Source: Thermococcus piezophilus (GTDB taxonomy: Archaea; Methanobacteriota_B; Thermococci; Thermococcales; Thermococcaceae). From it: DNA of 64,000 bases. Position 1 is the first letter of the stretch. Each line of letters begins with the position of its first letter. The stretch covers positions 1,818,219 to 1,882,218 of the forward strand of contig NZ_CP015520.1 of the NCBI RefSeq assembly GCF_001647085.1, given 5' to 3'. The position numbers and the translations under genes were made by a program. Below the pieces are notes generated by a model, which was not told where the DNA came from, searched no databases, and saw only the letters and a program-made list of their open reading frames with translations. This document shows positions 1 to 9,209 of the stretch, piece by piece.

Positions 1-502
1 CCGTTTTTTATTACCTGCAAATCGCTTTCTCTGATGAAGTAAGACCCACTTATCTTAACTTTCCTCAATTTGAAGACGTACCAACTCCAGTCCTTGAAAT
101 CAGGGTCGTGGCTTTCCTCAATTTTCTTCGAGAGAAGATCCGACTCATTCCAGAAAACCGGGAGTGATACACCTCTGGGAAGAAACGTCATTACCGTAAC
201 GTTATTGAGCGTAATGGCGACACGCGAACGGACATAGCTGCCGTTTTCTTCGAGTTCGAACTTTATCATGACATCATTGTATGTTTTTATCGTGTAAAGA
301 ACTCCAGAGTAATTGTAAATCATGATGTGGTTATCCATTCGGGCTTGTCCCCAAGGGAGAGACGATAGTGAATATATGGGTCGTATCTAGAGGCTATATA
401 TGTTAGAGAAGTATAACTACCAAACTCAGAAGCACTAGCAAGGGACGACACCATGAGAATCGCAACCAGCAGGAAAAGATTTACCAATCTATGCTTGACC
501 AT
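1..502 (-). pseudogene. secreted protein gene, frameshifted and cut by the window edge
   Basis: Only the 5' part of this gene is in the window. The start is ATG at 502, seven bases after AGGAGG. The first 25 or so residues form a signal peptide (MVKHR, a hydrophobic run, then ASASEF). The reading frame stops at 320, but a shifted frame starting near 345 (MDNHIMIYNYSG) stays open to base 1 and encodes extracellular-looking sequence with N-x-T/S sites. One indel therefore splits a single gene. The family is not recognised. A sequencing error is possible, but similar damage recurs in accessory genes across the window. Confidence 0.5.
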
Positions 503-689
503 TTCAGACCCTCCTTGTTCAATTTTCAAAACAATACGACCTGCCGGGCGATTGGTGATACTCTCATTATTATATTTAACTTTTACTTCGAAGTTTAATT
601 ATAAATTTCAAAAAATCGGAAACGTCCCTCCAGCCCATTACACTGTACAAACATATAGATAGGTATGTCAAAACTAACAACCCAGTTAT

Positions 690-922
690 ACCAGGATTAA
701 CGAAATAATTTAACAAAAGGTCGCCAAAAATGACCCTGTATTCACCAACGCGGAGGCGGTAAACATTCTTGTAGCCCTGATCTTTTGAACATCGAGATGG
801 GCAGTGGAAAGAAGGCAAGCTTAGATATCCTGTCCTTAATAAGCCTCTCTTTCTTCCTCAGGTATGTCCATGAGTTCCTTCAGAGCTTTTCTGCTGATGA
901 GAACTCTGTTCTCAAAGCCCAT
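690..922 (-). pseudogene. RelE/ParE-family toxin remnant
   Basis: Three frames must be joined to read a RelE-like protein. It begins MGFENRVLISRKALKEL at ATG 922, changes frame near 850 to ERLIKDRISKLAFFPLP, and changes again near 790 to GYKNVYRLRVGEYRVIF, the typical RelE/ParE C-terminal signature. After VIF the sequence no longer resembles the family, so the last strand is probably lost too. The start overlaps the stop of the upstream gene, the usual arrangement of an antitoxin-toxin pair. RelE toxins cleave mRNA on the ribosome; this copy should be inactive. Confidence 0.6.
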
Positions 923-1097
923 CCTTCACCACGTCCCACTCGACGAACTCATCTTCTCCGCGTTCTTTGATTGCCTCTTCCTCCCACTCCTCAGGCTTAA
1001 CCTCCTCGATGAGCTGGAGGTTGACATCTATGAGCTCCTTTAGAAAGCGCTCTGTTTCATCTATCCTGTGGAGGATTTCGCTGAGTGTGACGCTCAT
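912..1097 (-). CDS. probable antitoxin of a decayed RelBE-type pair
   Basis: This is a small acidic protein of 61 residues. The start chosen is ATG at 1097 (MSVTLSEIL) because GGTGATGA lies directly upstream; earlier TTG, GTG and ATG codons in frame are less likely. The N-terminal half is predicted helical, and the C-terminal half is rich in Glu and Asp (EEVKPEEWEEEAIKERGEDE), as expected of a toxin-binding tail. Its stop overlaps the start of the RelE remnant. The antitoxin role is inferred from that position and from composition, not from a recognised family motif. Confidence 0.55.
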   Translation of the reverse strand: MSVTLSEILHRIDETERFLKELIDVNLQLIEEVKPEEWEEEAIKERGEDEFVEWDVVKDGL

Positions 1098-1144
1098 CTT
1101 CATCACCAACTAAAGTTAAAGGGTAAGGACAAAAAAGCTTTTGG

Positions 1145-1951
1145 CTAACTCCACGTCTCCGCTATGACGTCGTGCTTGTGGATGCTCTCGTTGCTGATGA
1201 CCCTCACGTGAATCCTGCCCTTAAAGCGCTCCTTGGCCTTGGCGAAGATTTCTCTCGCAACATCCTCCACGAACTTCGGGTTCCTGTACATGCCCTGAAC
1301 GACGGCGTTCTCGTCCACCGTCTTGAGCAGCGTGTAGGTCGGGTGACTGAAGGAGCTCTCAACGACGTCTATCATGTCCTCAAGTGCTATCTCCTCGTCG
1401 AAGGCAGTCCTGACTTCCAGCTCGCCGACCGCGCGCTGGATGTGGGTTTTCCCCATGTTGTTGGCCATCGCGTGCGGACAGGCGGTGTTTCCGATAACCT
1501 TAACCCTTAGAATCTTCTCAAAGCTTCCGTCCTCATTCTTGAGGACACCGACTTCAACGTCATAGGGCTCGTAGGTGGTCTTTTTGCTCGCCGGAGTCTC
1601 GCGAGGGATTATGAGGTGAGTTCTTATCCAGACCTCAGCCCTCTTGTGTGGGTGCTTGCCTTCGAGCCTATAAATGACTGCCTTCCCAAGCTCTTCGAGC
1701 GAGCTGTGGGCTTCCATTACCTCTTCCTCAACGGCCTCGCTCATCGCTTCCGTTATGCTTTCCACGAGCCTGCTCATGTGTATGCCCTTCTTCTCTTCGG
1801 GAACGTCGATAGTTATCTCAAAAAGCGGGAGGAAAGTGTACACCCTTCCTTTCCAGTTTATCTTTGCCACCGTTCGGAGATTTGTTATTCCGACACGGTG
1901 AAGACGCTCTCTAATCTCGGGAATCTCTTCCTGGGTCTCGAATATCGGCAT
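1145..1951 (-). CDS. mptA: GTP cyclohydrolase MptA (type IV, FolE2-like)
   Basis: This protein belongs to the FolE2/MptA family (COG1469), which converts GTP to a dihydroneopterin cyclic phosphate. In Thermococcales it most likely feeds pterin or 7-deazaguanine (archaeosine) synthesis. The 268-residue length fits the family. Visible family features are the [20 protein letters not shown] segment with a conserved Cys-x-His pair and the [12 protein letters not shown] segment late in the protein. The start is ATG 1951 ([17 protein letters not shown]), placed after GGGTGAT. The gene begins 19 bases after the stop of mcrC on the same strand, so it may be partly read through from the restriction operon. 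Confidence 0.9.
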   Translation of the reverse strand: MPIFETQEEIPEIRERLHRVGITNLRTVAKINWKGRVYTFLPLFEITIDVPEEKKGIHMSRLVESITEAMSEAVEEEVMEAHSSLEELGKAVIYRLEGKHPHKRAEVWIRTHLIIPRETPASKKTTYEPYDVEVGVLKNEDGSFEKILRVKVIGNTACPHAMANNMGKTHIQRAVGELEVRTAFDEEIALEDMIDVVESSFSHPTYTLLKTVDENAVVQGMYRNPKFVEDVAREIFAKAKERFKGRIHVRVISNESIHKHDVIAETWS

Positions 1952-1970
1952 GAGTATCACCCTGAACTTT

Positions 1971-3416
1971 TTAGGGGCATCTATGAGGGGGGCTTTTTAA
2001 ATGTACGCCGTGATGTGCTTCCACATATCTTCCCTCACATAGAGACAGCAGGTGTTCCCTAAGGTTTTTGGCAACCGAATCCCTCAAAACGACACCGTTT
2101 CGGGTTATAAACACGTCCGTCCCAACTCTGGAGAGCTCGTATCCAAAGAGCCCGAAGGGCGTACCGTCGAAGAAGCTGAGAATCTCTTCGCCGGGCCCAA
2201 ACATGTCCGGAATCCAGTGGTTGTACACCCCCTCCAGGCGGGGATAAACGATCGCCGCACTTCCTCCGGCGAGGCGGGAATAGGAGTATATCTGGTAGAG
2301 CTCCTCGCTGTTTCGGACGAGCTTTCTCCGCCACTTCCCCCGCATCTTTACAAGGAGACTGCGGTATTTGACCTCAACCACGCATTTCCCGGAATCTGTT
2401 ACAATTAGTATATCCGGAAGCGGGGGCCCGAAAGTAAAAACAGCCCCCAATTCTGCCTCCACCTTCCGGGAATCTTTAACAAGGTGCGGGAGGAGGTAGT
2501 CCCTGTAGACCCTCCCCCACCCAGTTAGGGCCCTCTTTATTGTGTGATACACCAGGTTCTCAAATAGATGAGCCATATCTATAAAAACTCCCTGCTGCGC
2601 CGTGCCCCTTTGACTTCCTCTGCTGAACCCTCTGAGGATTATTGTTGCGAGGATGTAGACTGGCCTGAACCTCTCGTTCAGGGGGTTGAAGGACACCCTG
2701 CTGAAATCGTTTTGATTGAGCTGTCCAACTCCCCTAAAGTACTCAAGAAGAGAGCCGGCCGCCCTTCTCACCCCGTTCCACTCTGAGTTCTCCGTCACCA
2801 CTTCAAGTGCGGCCCTCAATACCCTGTTCAGCGGGTTGTCGATTCCAAGGACCGAATGCCTGACGGGGATATCCAGCTGTCCGGGTGCTGTCCTGATCAA
2901 ACGCGAAAGGAGCACCCTCCCCCGGATGGTCTTGGTGTTCTCTTCGAGTTCATTGTACTCCTGGTACATCCCGTGGAATATTCTCCTCCCCAGCTGGGAG
3001 ACGTAGAGGTAAAAGAACAGCTCATGGATCAGCTCACCTTCGTCCTGGTAAGCGGAGACAGCAAGCTCTATATCGCGTGGGCTCATACCCAGGCTGCCGC
3101 TCAGGTTGAGCAGACTGAGGAAGAACTTCATGGAACGCCTCTGGTCGGAATCGTGCCTGTAGGGTTTCGGAAGAACCTGTATCATGAACGGCTCATCCCC
3201 AAGGTAGTATGCGAAGCCCACACTCCCATGGGCCTGGATGTAGTAGTCCCCCTTGCTGACGTCGTATCTCAGGCTCAGGACGTCATTTTCATGGCCGTAA
3301 GTCCTGTTGATAAAGTCAAAAAACCTCTGGAGTTCGGAGGGGGATACCTTTATACCCTCAGCCTGGAGACTTTGGAGGTACTTTCTCTGGAACTCGTAAA
3401 GGGTTACCGCCCTCAT
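1971..3416 (-). CDS. mcrC: McrC-family nuclease subunit of a McrBC restriction system
   Basis: McrC is the nuclease partner of the GTP-driven McrB motor in modification-dependent restriction. The 481-residue protein has the family's N-terminal beta-rich region and a C-terminal PD-(D/E)xK nuclease: the helix FENLVYHTI near 286, PDILIVTD (Asp335), VVEVKYR (Glu348, Lys350) and a QIYSYSR helix near 375. All catalytic positions look intact. The start ATG overlaps the McrB stop by four bases (ATGA), behind a G-rich ribosome binding site, so the two are translationally coupled. Intact motifs in both subunits suggest a working system despite the many broken genes elsewhere. Confidence 0.9.
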   Translation of the reverse strand: MRAVTLYEFQRKYLQSLQAEGIKVSPSELQRFFDFINRTYGHENDVLSLRYDVSKGDYYIQAHGSVGFAYYLGDEPFMIQVLPKPYRHDSDQRRSMKFFLSLLNLSGSLGMSPRDIELAVSAYQDEGELIHELFFYLYVSQLGRRIFHGMYQEYNELEENTKTIRGRVLLSRLIRTAPGQLDIPVRHSVLGIDNPLNRVLRAALEVVTENSEWNGVRRAAGSLLEYFRGVGQLNQNDFSRVSFNPLNERFRPVYILATIILRGFSRGSQRGTAQQGVFIDMAHLFENLVYHTIKRALTGWGRVYRDYLLPHLVKDSRKVEAELGAVFTFGPPLPDILIVTDSGKCVVEVKYRSLLVKMRGKWRRKLVRNSEELYQIYSYSRLAGGSAAIVYPRLEGVYNHWIPDMFGPGEEILSFFDGTPFGLFGYELSRVGTDVFITRNGVVLRDSVAKNLREHLLSLCEGRYVEAHHGVHLKSPPHRCP

Positions 3417-5563
3417 TCCGACCCCCCCAGCCTGCGGAGGGCATCCATGAACTCGTCAAGGTTCATCCGAATTATCCGGCCCCTCTCGTCTATGAACTCA
3501 AAGCCTGGATAGAGGGATCGGAGGTGCTCCCAGTTCCCGTAAAAGTACTCTTGGAAAAGAGGCAGCACCTTGTGGTAGAAGACCAGGTAGAGCGCCTGCC
3601 TTGGGTCGTCCGCGGAGGGAACATCGAGAAAGTATCCGTGCCCTATGGTGTAGTCTTTGCCCTTTTCCTGCTCGATAATGGAGTTTATTCTCATGATGAG
3701 GTGTTCAAGGTCTATCCCATCCACATTTATCCCTCTGAGTTTCTCAGGATCTGGAGACAGTTCCACGAATGCGAACCTCCTTCTGAGTGCGATGTCGAGC
3801 ATCGCTATGCTTCTGTCCGCCGAGTTCATGGTGGCGACTATGTATAAGTTGGGGGGTAGCGCAAAAAGCTCTCCCGAGTATGGAAGGGTCACTATAGTCT
3901 CGTTTGGGGCGCCCAGCCTTTTATCGGGATCGAGGAGGGTTATCAGCTCACCGAGTATTCTGCTTATATTGCCCCTGTTTATTTCATCAATTACCATGTA
4001 GAATTCTCTCTGAGGCTTAATGGCAGTCTTCTTTCCTTTTCTCCTTTTTTCCAGGAACTTCTGGACTGCTAGCTTCATATCCTCATACCCTGCGTTGTTT
4101 TTGTGTTCTCGGAATTCCTCCGGTAGGGAGTCGTATATTGCTCGCACTGCCAGGCGCTTAAATACTCCGTCGAAGACACGGTACACAACGTTCCCGTCTT
4201 TTTCAACAGGTCTAAACCCCTCGACGAAATCCTCATAACTGTAAGACTGGTGGAATGTGACAAACTCCGCGTTTTTGGCGGTTTTAAGCGCCAGGTATGT
4301 TTTACCCGTGCCGGGCGGCCCGTAGATGATGACCTGCTTGAACCTCTGAAGCAGGGGCTCCAGAAACGTCCCCCCAGTTTTTTCGGCCGTTTCCCCTTTT
4401 TTGTTCCCAACAGGTCCAAGCTCGGAAACCCCCACCCTTGATTCACTTTCCCGGTTCGGAGTTTCAGACACCTCGAGCCGGTAAAGGTAGTCCACGTCCC
4501 TGCGGAGAAAGTAATAGAAAGTTCCGCCCGAACTTTTTCCCCCGCTTCTACCTAAGTAAAGAACTCTCCCATCCATTGATATTCCCGCGAACTTTGGATC
4601 AACAACCCCAGGGACATACCTCCCCAGAACCGCATCTCCGCGGAAATCTTCCACTTTTATCTTTTTGGTGGTGTTAATGACATCGAAGGGTACGAGCCAG
4701 GCCTTCAGGTTTCCACCGTATATACCCGTTATGACAAAAAGTCCTCTGGATGTGAATGATAGGAACACCAGCTCCCCGGGAAGCAGTGCCACTTTCGTTC
4801 CGGCGGCGCTCATGAGGTAAATCTCATTTCCCCCCTTGGTGCCGAGAGCTGCAATAAAAGAGCCGTTTTCCAGCCATATGTCCCCCACATGCCTTCCTCC
4901 CCGAGGCACAATGCTGGATTTTGAGAGGGTCTCAACGCCATCCCAGAACTCCAGGGAAGAATAGTAAGGAAACATTGGGAGAGGAACCATTCCCAGCTCC
5001 AGGCGCGGCTTTTGATTCTCTCTGAAGGTATAGAGCAGGTAAAGTGAGTCCTTGGTATCCTTTACTGAATGGAGATACGCAAAACCATTTGATGGCGTTG
5101 GAATCTTGATGACTTCAATCTCCGCAGGTGCAAAGTACTCTACCTTGTAATCACAGAACACCACAAGCCTTCCTAGGGAGGTAAAATTGACGTAAAGGGG
5201 CAGTCTGGTAAACGTTACTGAGAGCGCATCAGATTCCGGATTGTCCGACTGGATAGGGTAAATTTTAACCTCCCCAGTATAGCACTTCGTGAAGACTGCG
5301 AGTTCTCTTTTCCCTGGAAACATCACCACCTCGTCCGCGCAGGGCACAGGAATGCCCTTTTCCCAACCTTCGAGGAGCCGTCCTCCTGTTTCAAAAGCGT
5401 GTATGAACCTTGAGTCGTCATCCAGTCTTACCAGAACTGCCAGATACCTCCCGCTGGGAAACAGCTTCAGGTCTTCAACGACGAAGCCAAAGTCCCCGTA
5501 CTCGCTGTCCAAAAACCTGTTTATAGAATACATTGAACTTTTCATTGGTACCGGACGAATCAT
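3413..5563 (-). CDS. mcrB: McrB-like AAA+ GTPase with beta-propeller-like N-terminal half
   Basis: The protein has 716 residues from ATG 5563 (MIRPVPMKSS), four bases after GGTGAT. Residues about 400-716 form the McrB motor: Walker A GPPGTGKTY (415-423), the segment FHQSYSYEDFVEG, Walker B with the McrB signature VIDEINRGN (524-532), and sensor MNSADRS (579-585) followed by RRRFAF. Residues 15-370 are not a usual McrB targeting domain. They contain repeated strand-rich units such as LKLFPSGRYLAVLV, VVMFPGKRELAVFT, IWLENGSFIAALG and LSFTSRGLFVITG, the look of a WD40-like beta-propeller. A linker rich in Ser, Glu and Lys (about 370-400) separates the halves. The propeller assignment is inference from the repeat pattern. 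Confidence 0.85.
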   Translation of the reverse strand: MIRPVPMKSSMYSINRFLDSEYGDFGFVVEDLKLFPSGRYLAVLVRLDDDSRFIHAFETGGRLLEGWEKGIPVPCADEVVMFPGKRELAVFTKCYTGEVKIYPIQSDNPESDALSVTFTRLPLYVNFTSLGRLVVFCDYKVEYFAPAEIEVIKIPTPSNGFAYLHSVKDTKDSLYLLYTFRENQKPRLELGMVPLPMFPYYSSLEFWDGVETLSKSSIVPRGGRHVGDIWLENGSFIAALGTKGGNEIYLMSAAGTKVALLPGELVFLSFTSRGLFVITGIYGGNLKAWLVPFDVINTTKKIKVEDFRGDAVLGRYVPGVVDPKFAGISMDGRVLYLGRSGGKSSGGTFYYFLRRDVDYLYRLEVSETPNRESESRVGVSELGPVGNKKGETAEKTGGTFLEPLLQRFKQVIIYGPPGTGKTYLALKTAKNAEFVTFHQSYSYEDFVEGFRPVEKDGNVVYRVFDGVFKRLAVRAIYDSLPEEFREHKNNAGYEDMKLAVQKFLEKRRKGKKTAIKPQREFYMVIDEINRGNISRILGELITLLDPDKRLGAPNETIVTLPYSGELFALPPNLYIVATMNSADRSIAMLDIALRRRFAFVELSPDPEKLRGINVDGIDLEHLIMRINSIIEQEKGKDYTIGHGYFLDVPSADDPRQALYLVFYHKVLPLFQEYFYGNWEHLRSLYPGFEFIDERGRIIRMNLDEFMDALRRLGGSE

Positions 5564-5596
5564 TACAATCACCAATAGGAATGGAGGCTGTAAGGG

Positions 5597-5609
5597 TATT
5601 AAATCTTTT
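5597..5609 (-). promoter_or_regulatory. probable promoter of the mcrBC operon
   Basis: On the minus strand the sequence reads AAAAGATTTAATA, an archaeal BRE/TATA-like element centred about 40 bases before the McrB start. Transcription would begin near 5576, leaving a short leader that contains the GGTGAT ribosome binding site. The operon would therefore be transcribed independently of the upstream DUF4129 gene. Confidence 0.5.
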
Positions 5610-5631
5610 CCCTACCCGTCAGAGTCTCTGA

Positions 5632-6402
5632 CTACCTCAGAAAGTCCATCAGCCTCTCATAGCTCTCCCGCGCCACTTCAACGTCCCCATCGCTAAGCCT
5701 CCCGGCGTATTTTGCCTTCTCAAAAATCCGTGTTAGGACGTCGAGGTCATCCAAATCTGGGAAAATCTCCCTGAGCTTCTCCTCGTGCTCCCAGTGGGTC
5801 CAGCTTTTGCGGTAGGGATAGCCTTTCATGACAAGGCCAGCGACGACGTTCTTGTACATCTTGATGACCCTCTCGGCCGGCGTCCCTTTGAGGGCCTCGT
5901 AGCGCATCTCAGGGTTAAAACGCACCTCGAACTCCACTTTCCTTTTCCTTCTCCACAGAGCTGTGCCGGCTATGAGCAGGAAGATAATGAAGGGAAGAAG
6001 ATAGAAGACCGCAGGAAGCTCCCTCAGGACGACCTGAACGCCTCCAGAAGTTATGTAGTCCAAGGCGCCTTCGATGGTTTTCACCGCATCGGGGCCCTCA
6101 AAGAGCTTCTCCGTCCTCTTATCCAGGAGAAGCTTTATCGCCACGAAAAAGGCAAGTATCGTTATTATCGTCGCCAGGACGTTTCTCTTCTTCCTCTTTC
6201 GCTCCTCCCTGTCGAGGCCTTCTGAGAGCATTATTTTAACTACGTAGCCAGCCATCGCGAGGAGCGTCAGGTTCACAAAGAAAAAGAACCACTCGATGTT
6301 GAAGACCGTAACACCGCCGTGCACAGCAGTACTCCCGAGAAGGGTGAAGAGCAGAAGGAGGAAGGAAAACAGGGCCCCGTAAAGGGCCTTCATTCTCTCC
6401 AT
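5632..6402 (-). CDS. DUF4129-domain membrane protein
   Basis: This 256-residue membrane protein has about four predicted membrane segments: residues 5-28, 36-58, 76-92 and 128-150. A cytosolic C-terminal domain (about 155-256) resembles DUF4129, with the TPAERVIKMYKNVVAGL helix, the YRKSWTHWEHEEKLRE segment and a closing FEKAKYAGRLSDGDVEVARESYERL. DUF4129 proteins often accompany MoxR ATPases and transglutaminase-like proteins, but none is present here. The start overlaps the end of the HTH gene upstream, so it is the last gene of the long minus-strand operon. The biochemical role is unknown. Confidence 0.7.
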   Translation of the reverse strand: MERMKALYGALFSFLLLLFTLLGSTAVHGGVTVFNIEWFFFFVNLTLLAMAGYVVKIMLSEGLDREERKRKKRNVLATIITILAFFVAIKLLLDKRTEKLFEGPDAVKTIEGALDYITSGGVQVVLRELPAVFYLLPFIIFLLIAGTALWRRKRKVEFEVRFNPEMRYEALKGTPAERVIKMYKNVVAGLVMKGYPYRKSWTHWEHEEKLREIFPDLDDLDVLTRIFEKAKYAGRLSDGDVEVARESYERLMDFLR

Positions 6403-6800
6403 TGCCGAGCACCCATCTTCTCGATCAGGTAGTAAACCGTCCTGAGCGGAATTCCCATACGTGAGCTTATCTCCTTGGGGGTTACGCCCTTCCGTATAAG
6501 GTCGTAAACCTCACGGATAGTCCGCTCATCGTACTTCCGCGGCCTTCCACGGGGATAGCCCCCGGGAACGAGCTCTATGCCCATCTGCGCGAGGGCGTTT
6601 ATCGCTTTCTTCGAGACCTTCGGATAGAGGCTCGGCGGGCAGGAAATCTTCCTCACGTTGGGGGCCCTTTCAAGGATCCTCACGAGTATCTCCTTGGTCG
6701 GGCGAAGGTTAATGTAGACTTCCGTAACTTCCTCGTTCAGGCTTTCGTTGAGCTTCCTTATGAGCTCGGCGTTGTTCTTGGCCTTTATCTCCACCCTCAC
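6390..6800 (-). CDS. DUF1699-type protein with C-terminal helix-turn-helix
   Basis: The 136-residue protein starts at GTG 6800 after GGTGATG. The N-terminal part (1-80) has short alternating helices and strands with VYINLRPTKEILVRIL and SCPPSLYPKVSKKAI, matching my recollection of the DUF1699 family. The C-terminal part contains GRPRKYDERTIREVYDLI followed by a resolvase-like helix-turn-helix (GVTPKEISSRMGIPLRTVYYLI). That points to a DNA-binding regulator. It sits four bases after the DUF530 gene and overlaps the DUF4129 gene. Target unknown. Confidence 0.7.
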   Translation of the reverse strand: MRVEIKAKNNAELIRKLNESLNEEVTEVYINLRPTKEILVRILERAPNVRKISCPPSLYPKVSKKAINALAQMGIELVPGGYPRGRPRKYDERTIREVYDLIRKGVTPKEISSRMGIPLRTVYYLIEKMGARQWRE

Positions 6801-6804
6801 ACCA

Positions 6805-8052
6805 TCACCCCTGGAGGAGGGCTAAGAACTGCTTCGCCCTGTCGCTCTTTGGCATAAACTTTTCGAACTTCTTGGTGTCTGCAAAGAGCGTCTTGTGAAG
6901 GCCGGATATAACGAACTTTTTTATGGCCTCGATGAGCTCGTCCTTTGGGATGTCCAGCAACTCGGCAACTTTCTCTTCGCTGTAGCCGCTCATTCCGTAG
7001 AGCAGGACTCCTCCAAGAAGATAGTTGGGGATGTTGGTTATATCCTTCCTCCTGCCAACTAGGGCCCTCTCCATCTCACACTTCCTTGTGATGAGTATGC
7101 TACCGTGGCCCGTTTTAAAGCCAGGCTCATCCCTGAAGGGAAGATCGAAGATCGAGTAGTGGCAGTCGATGCAGAGCTTTATGTCCGGATAGAGGCCCAG
7201 CACTTCCCTCTCGGTCTCAGAAGTGAGGAAATAGTAGCGGAACAAGTCCAAGCCGAGCAGTTCGGCACCCTTCTTTGGATCGAGGATAGAGTAGGCCAGC
7301 GCAAGGTTATCCACTGTGTAGTGGTTGTTTATAATGGCGCCCTTTGTCTTAACGAAGCTCAGCACGCGCCAGCGGAAGCGCTTCCCGTAGCGCTGGCGGA
7401 GCTCGCTCTCGATGTCCGCATTGGCCGGAAGGTCTATACGGGCCTTCTTAAGCCTGTTGTTCTCCCAGTATTCCACCTCTATGCGCAGTCCGCGCGTTCT
7501 CACTGTCCCCTTCTCGCGGAGCTTGGCCTTTATGAATTTGAAGGTCTCCCTGACCTCGATGCTTTCTCTTGCCAGAAGGCGGAGTACGTCACCGGAATAT
7601 GCCAAATAAGGAAGCACCTCAATGCGCCCGAGCTGGACAGGCTTTTGGATGGCCTTAACCTTTGGAATATCCTCCCTCTTGAGCTCCCTGATTGAGAGCT
7701 CCCTCTTTCCAAGGGTGAAAGTATAGTTGGCCGCTATCAAAGCGAGGGCCATCTTGTGGGAGGTAATAGCCGAGCGGAGCCTCTCAAGGGCTAAAACACG
7801 GTTGCGCTTCTTCTTGTATATCCACTGGATGTGAGGATCCTTGCTCTTCTTGTCGAAGCCCCCCACCGAGGGAGCAACCTCGCCGACGCGCCTCGATAAA
7901 TTCTCCTCAAGCTCCTGGAGGAGAGACAGGTTCTCCTTCAAACGGTAAGAAATGGACGGGACGTCAAAAGTCTCGAATAACCCATCCATGTCTATCCCGA
8001 TGTCGTCCAGTATCTTGTTCACCTGTGCGACGAGCTCTTCTGTCGTCGTCAT
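6805..8052 (-). CDS. DUF530 family protein
   Basis: This 415-residue protein resembles the DUF530 family (PF04409) of Thermococcales and methanogens. It has a helical N-terminus (residues 1-60) and a central basic region. A C-terminal part contains a Cys/His cluster ([12 protein letters not shown], near 298-307) and a helix-turn-helix-like tail ([22 protein letters not shown]). The Cys/His cluster and HTH-like tail suggest nucleic-acid contact, but no function is established. Its ATG overlaps the Top6A stop (ATGA), so it is translated together with topoisomerase VI, which hints at a link to chromosome topology. Confidence 0.75.
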   Translation of the reverse strand: MTTTEELVAQVNKILDDIGIDMDGLFETFDVPSISYRLKENLSLLQELEENLSRRVGEVAPSVGGFDKKSKDPHIQWIYKKKRNRVLALERLRSAITSHKMALALIAANYTFTLGKRELSIRELKREDIPKVKAIQKPVQLGRIEVLPYLAYSGDVLRLLARESIEVRETFKFIKAKLREKGTVRTRGLRIEVEYWENNRLKKARIDLPANADIESELRQRYGKRFRWRVLSFVKTKGAIINNHYTVDNLALAYSILDPKKGAELLGLDLFRYYFLTSETEREVLGLYPDIKLCIDCHYSIFDLPFRDEPGFKTGHGSILITRKCEMERALVGRRKDITNIPNYLLGGVLLYGMSGYSEEKVAELLDIPKDELIEAIKKFVISGLHKTLFADTKKFEKFMPKSDRAKQFLALLQG

Positions 8053-9209
8053 GGCAGGAGCTCACCGTTGTTTATCTTTTCAGGGAGGTACTTCTTCGCC
8101 ACGAACTCGAGGGACTTATTGGCCAGAGCCTGCTGCTCTATCCTAACCCCCATCTTGAGAGCGAGCTGGAGCTGCCTCTGCCACTCCTTGTTCTGGAACC
8201 ATGGATAGTTCATCTCCTCCATGATTCTCTTGTAGTCGCCCGTCGGACCACCCTTCTTGTTGGGCGGTATTCCCTTGAGCTTCTCGGTGACGTTCTTGAG
8301 CCCGTACCTCTCGATGTCGTCCATGGTCATGCCCACGAACTTAGCTTCCGGCGTTGCCAGCTTCTCGCTGAGGTATGCGAGGTTAATGGAGCCCTGCTTT
8401 ATGGTGGAGTAGATGTACCAACCGTAGGGGTCTCCATCGGTGAAGACTATGATGGGCAGCCCCTCCTCGTAGTGGAGCCTGTGGATGAGCCTCCTGACTC
8501 CACGGGAGGCCTGTCCCTGGGTGGCTATTATGAGGGCGTTCTCCTTCTTCGGGAACTTTTCCTCGATGAGACGGTCGGCCATAGCTGCGGTCTCGACGAC
8601 TAGGGCGTAGTCAACATTGACTTCCACGAACTGGAGGTGCTCCACAGTTCCTGGAACGGCCCAGCCACCCATACCGAGCTTGCTCGTGTTGAACTCGTCC
8701 TCCCCGTCGCGTATGACGATGTCACCGTATATGTAGCCGCGCCTGTCCGCTGTGAGGTGCATCTCCTCACGGAGAACGCCGAGCATTCTCTCAAGGTCCT
8801 CGATGATCGGGTCGCTCTCGCGCTGGTCCTCGAAGGTGTTCTCCTTCGTTCCCGGAATGGTGTGCTTGTTGGCGTAGTAGGCTTCACGAAGGCTCGCGTG
8901 CTTGCCTTCGGCCACGAGCCTCTTGACGTAGGACATTGTGAGGAGCGTCTGCATGAACTTTCTCGCGTGAGCGACGTTGAGGAAGTACCTCCTGGAGAGC
9001 TTGTCGCCCATCTTGATGACTTTCCTCTTCTCGTCGAAGTAGACGTTGCCGAGGCCACGCATAGGTATGTCGAAGTAGGGGTTTTTGCCCGACTTTATGT
9101 CCTCAAGAACCCTCCTTCCGTACTCTTCGAGCTTGCTGAGAACCTTCTGGGGATCATAGACAAAGTGCTCTCTCGGTTGGCTTCTCTTGACGGCTTTGGA
9201 TTTAGGCAT
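8049..9209 (-). CDS. top6A: DNA topoisomerase VI subunit A
   Basis: This is the Spo11-like cleavage subunit of the type IIB topoisomerase, which makes two-base-staggered double-strand breaks with an A2B2 complex. The 386-residue length is normal. The winged-helix domain carries the active-site tyrosine in [11 protein letters not shown] (Tyr111/112). The Toprim domain is visible as [17 protein letters not shown] followed by [13 protein letters not shown], with the acidic metal ligands. It overlaps the end of top6B by eight bases and the start of the DUF530 gene by four. B before A is the usual archaeal order. Confidence 0.95.
   Translation of the reverse strand: MPKSKAVKRSQPREHFVYDPQKVLSKLEEYGRRVLEDIKSGKNPYFDIPMRGLGNVYFDEKRKVIKMGDKLSRRYFLNVAHARKFMQTLLTMSYVKRLVAEGKHASLREAYYANKHTIPGTKENTFEDQRESDPIIEDLERMLGVLREEMHLTADRRGYIYGDIVIRDGEDEFNTSKLGMGGWAVPGTVEHLQFVEVNVDYALVVETAAMADRLIEEKFPKKENALIIATQGQASRGVRRLIHRLHYEEGLPIIVFTDGDPYGWYIYSTIKQGSINLAYLSEKLATPEAKFVGMTMDDIERYGLKNVTEKLKGIPPNKKGGPTGDYKRIMEEMNYPWFQNKEWQRQLQLALKMGVRIEQQALANKSLEFVAKKYLPEKINNGELLP

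Noticed and set aside
3413-4700. MoxR or NorQ-type AAA+ protein rather than McrB
   Set aside because: The VIDEINRGN and MNSADRS signatures plus an overlapping McrC nuclease gene are specific to McrB.
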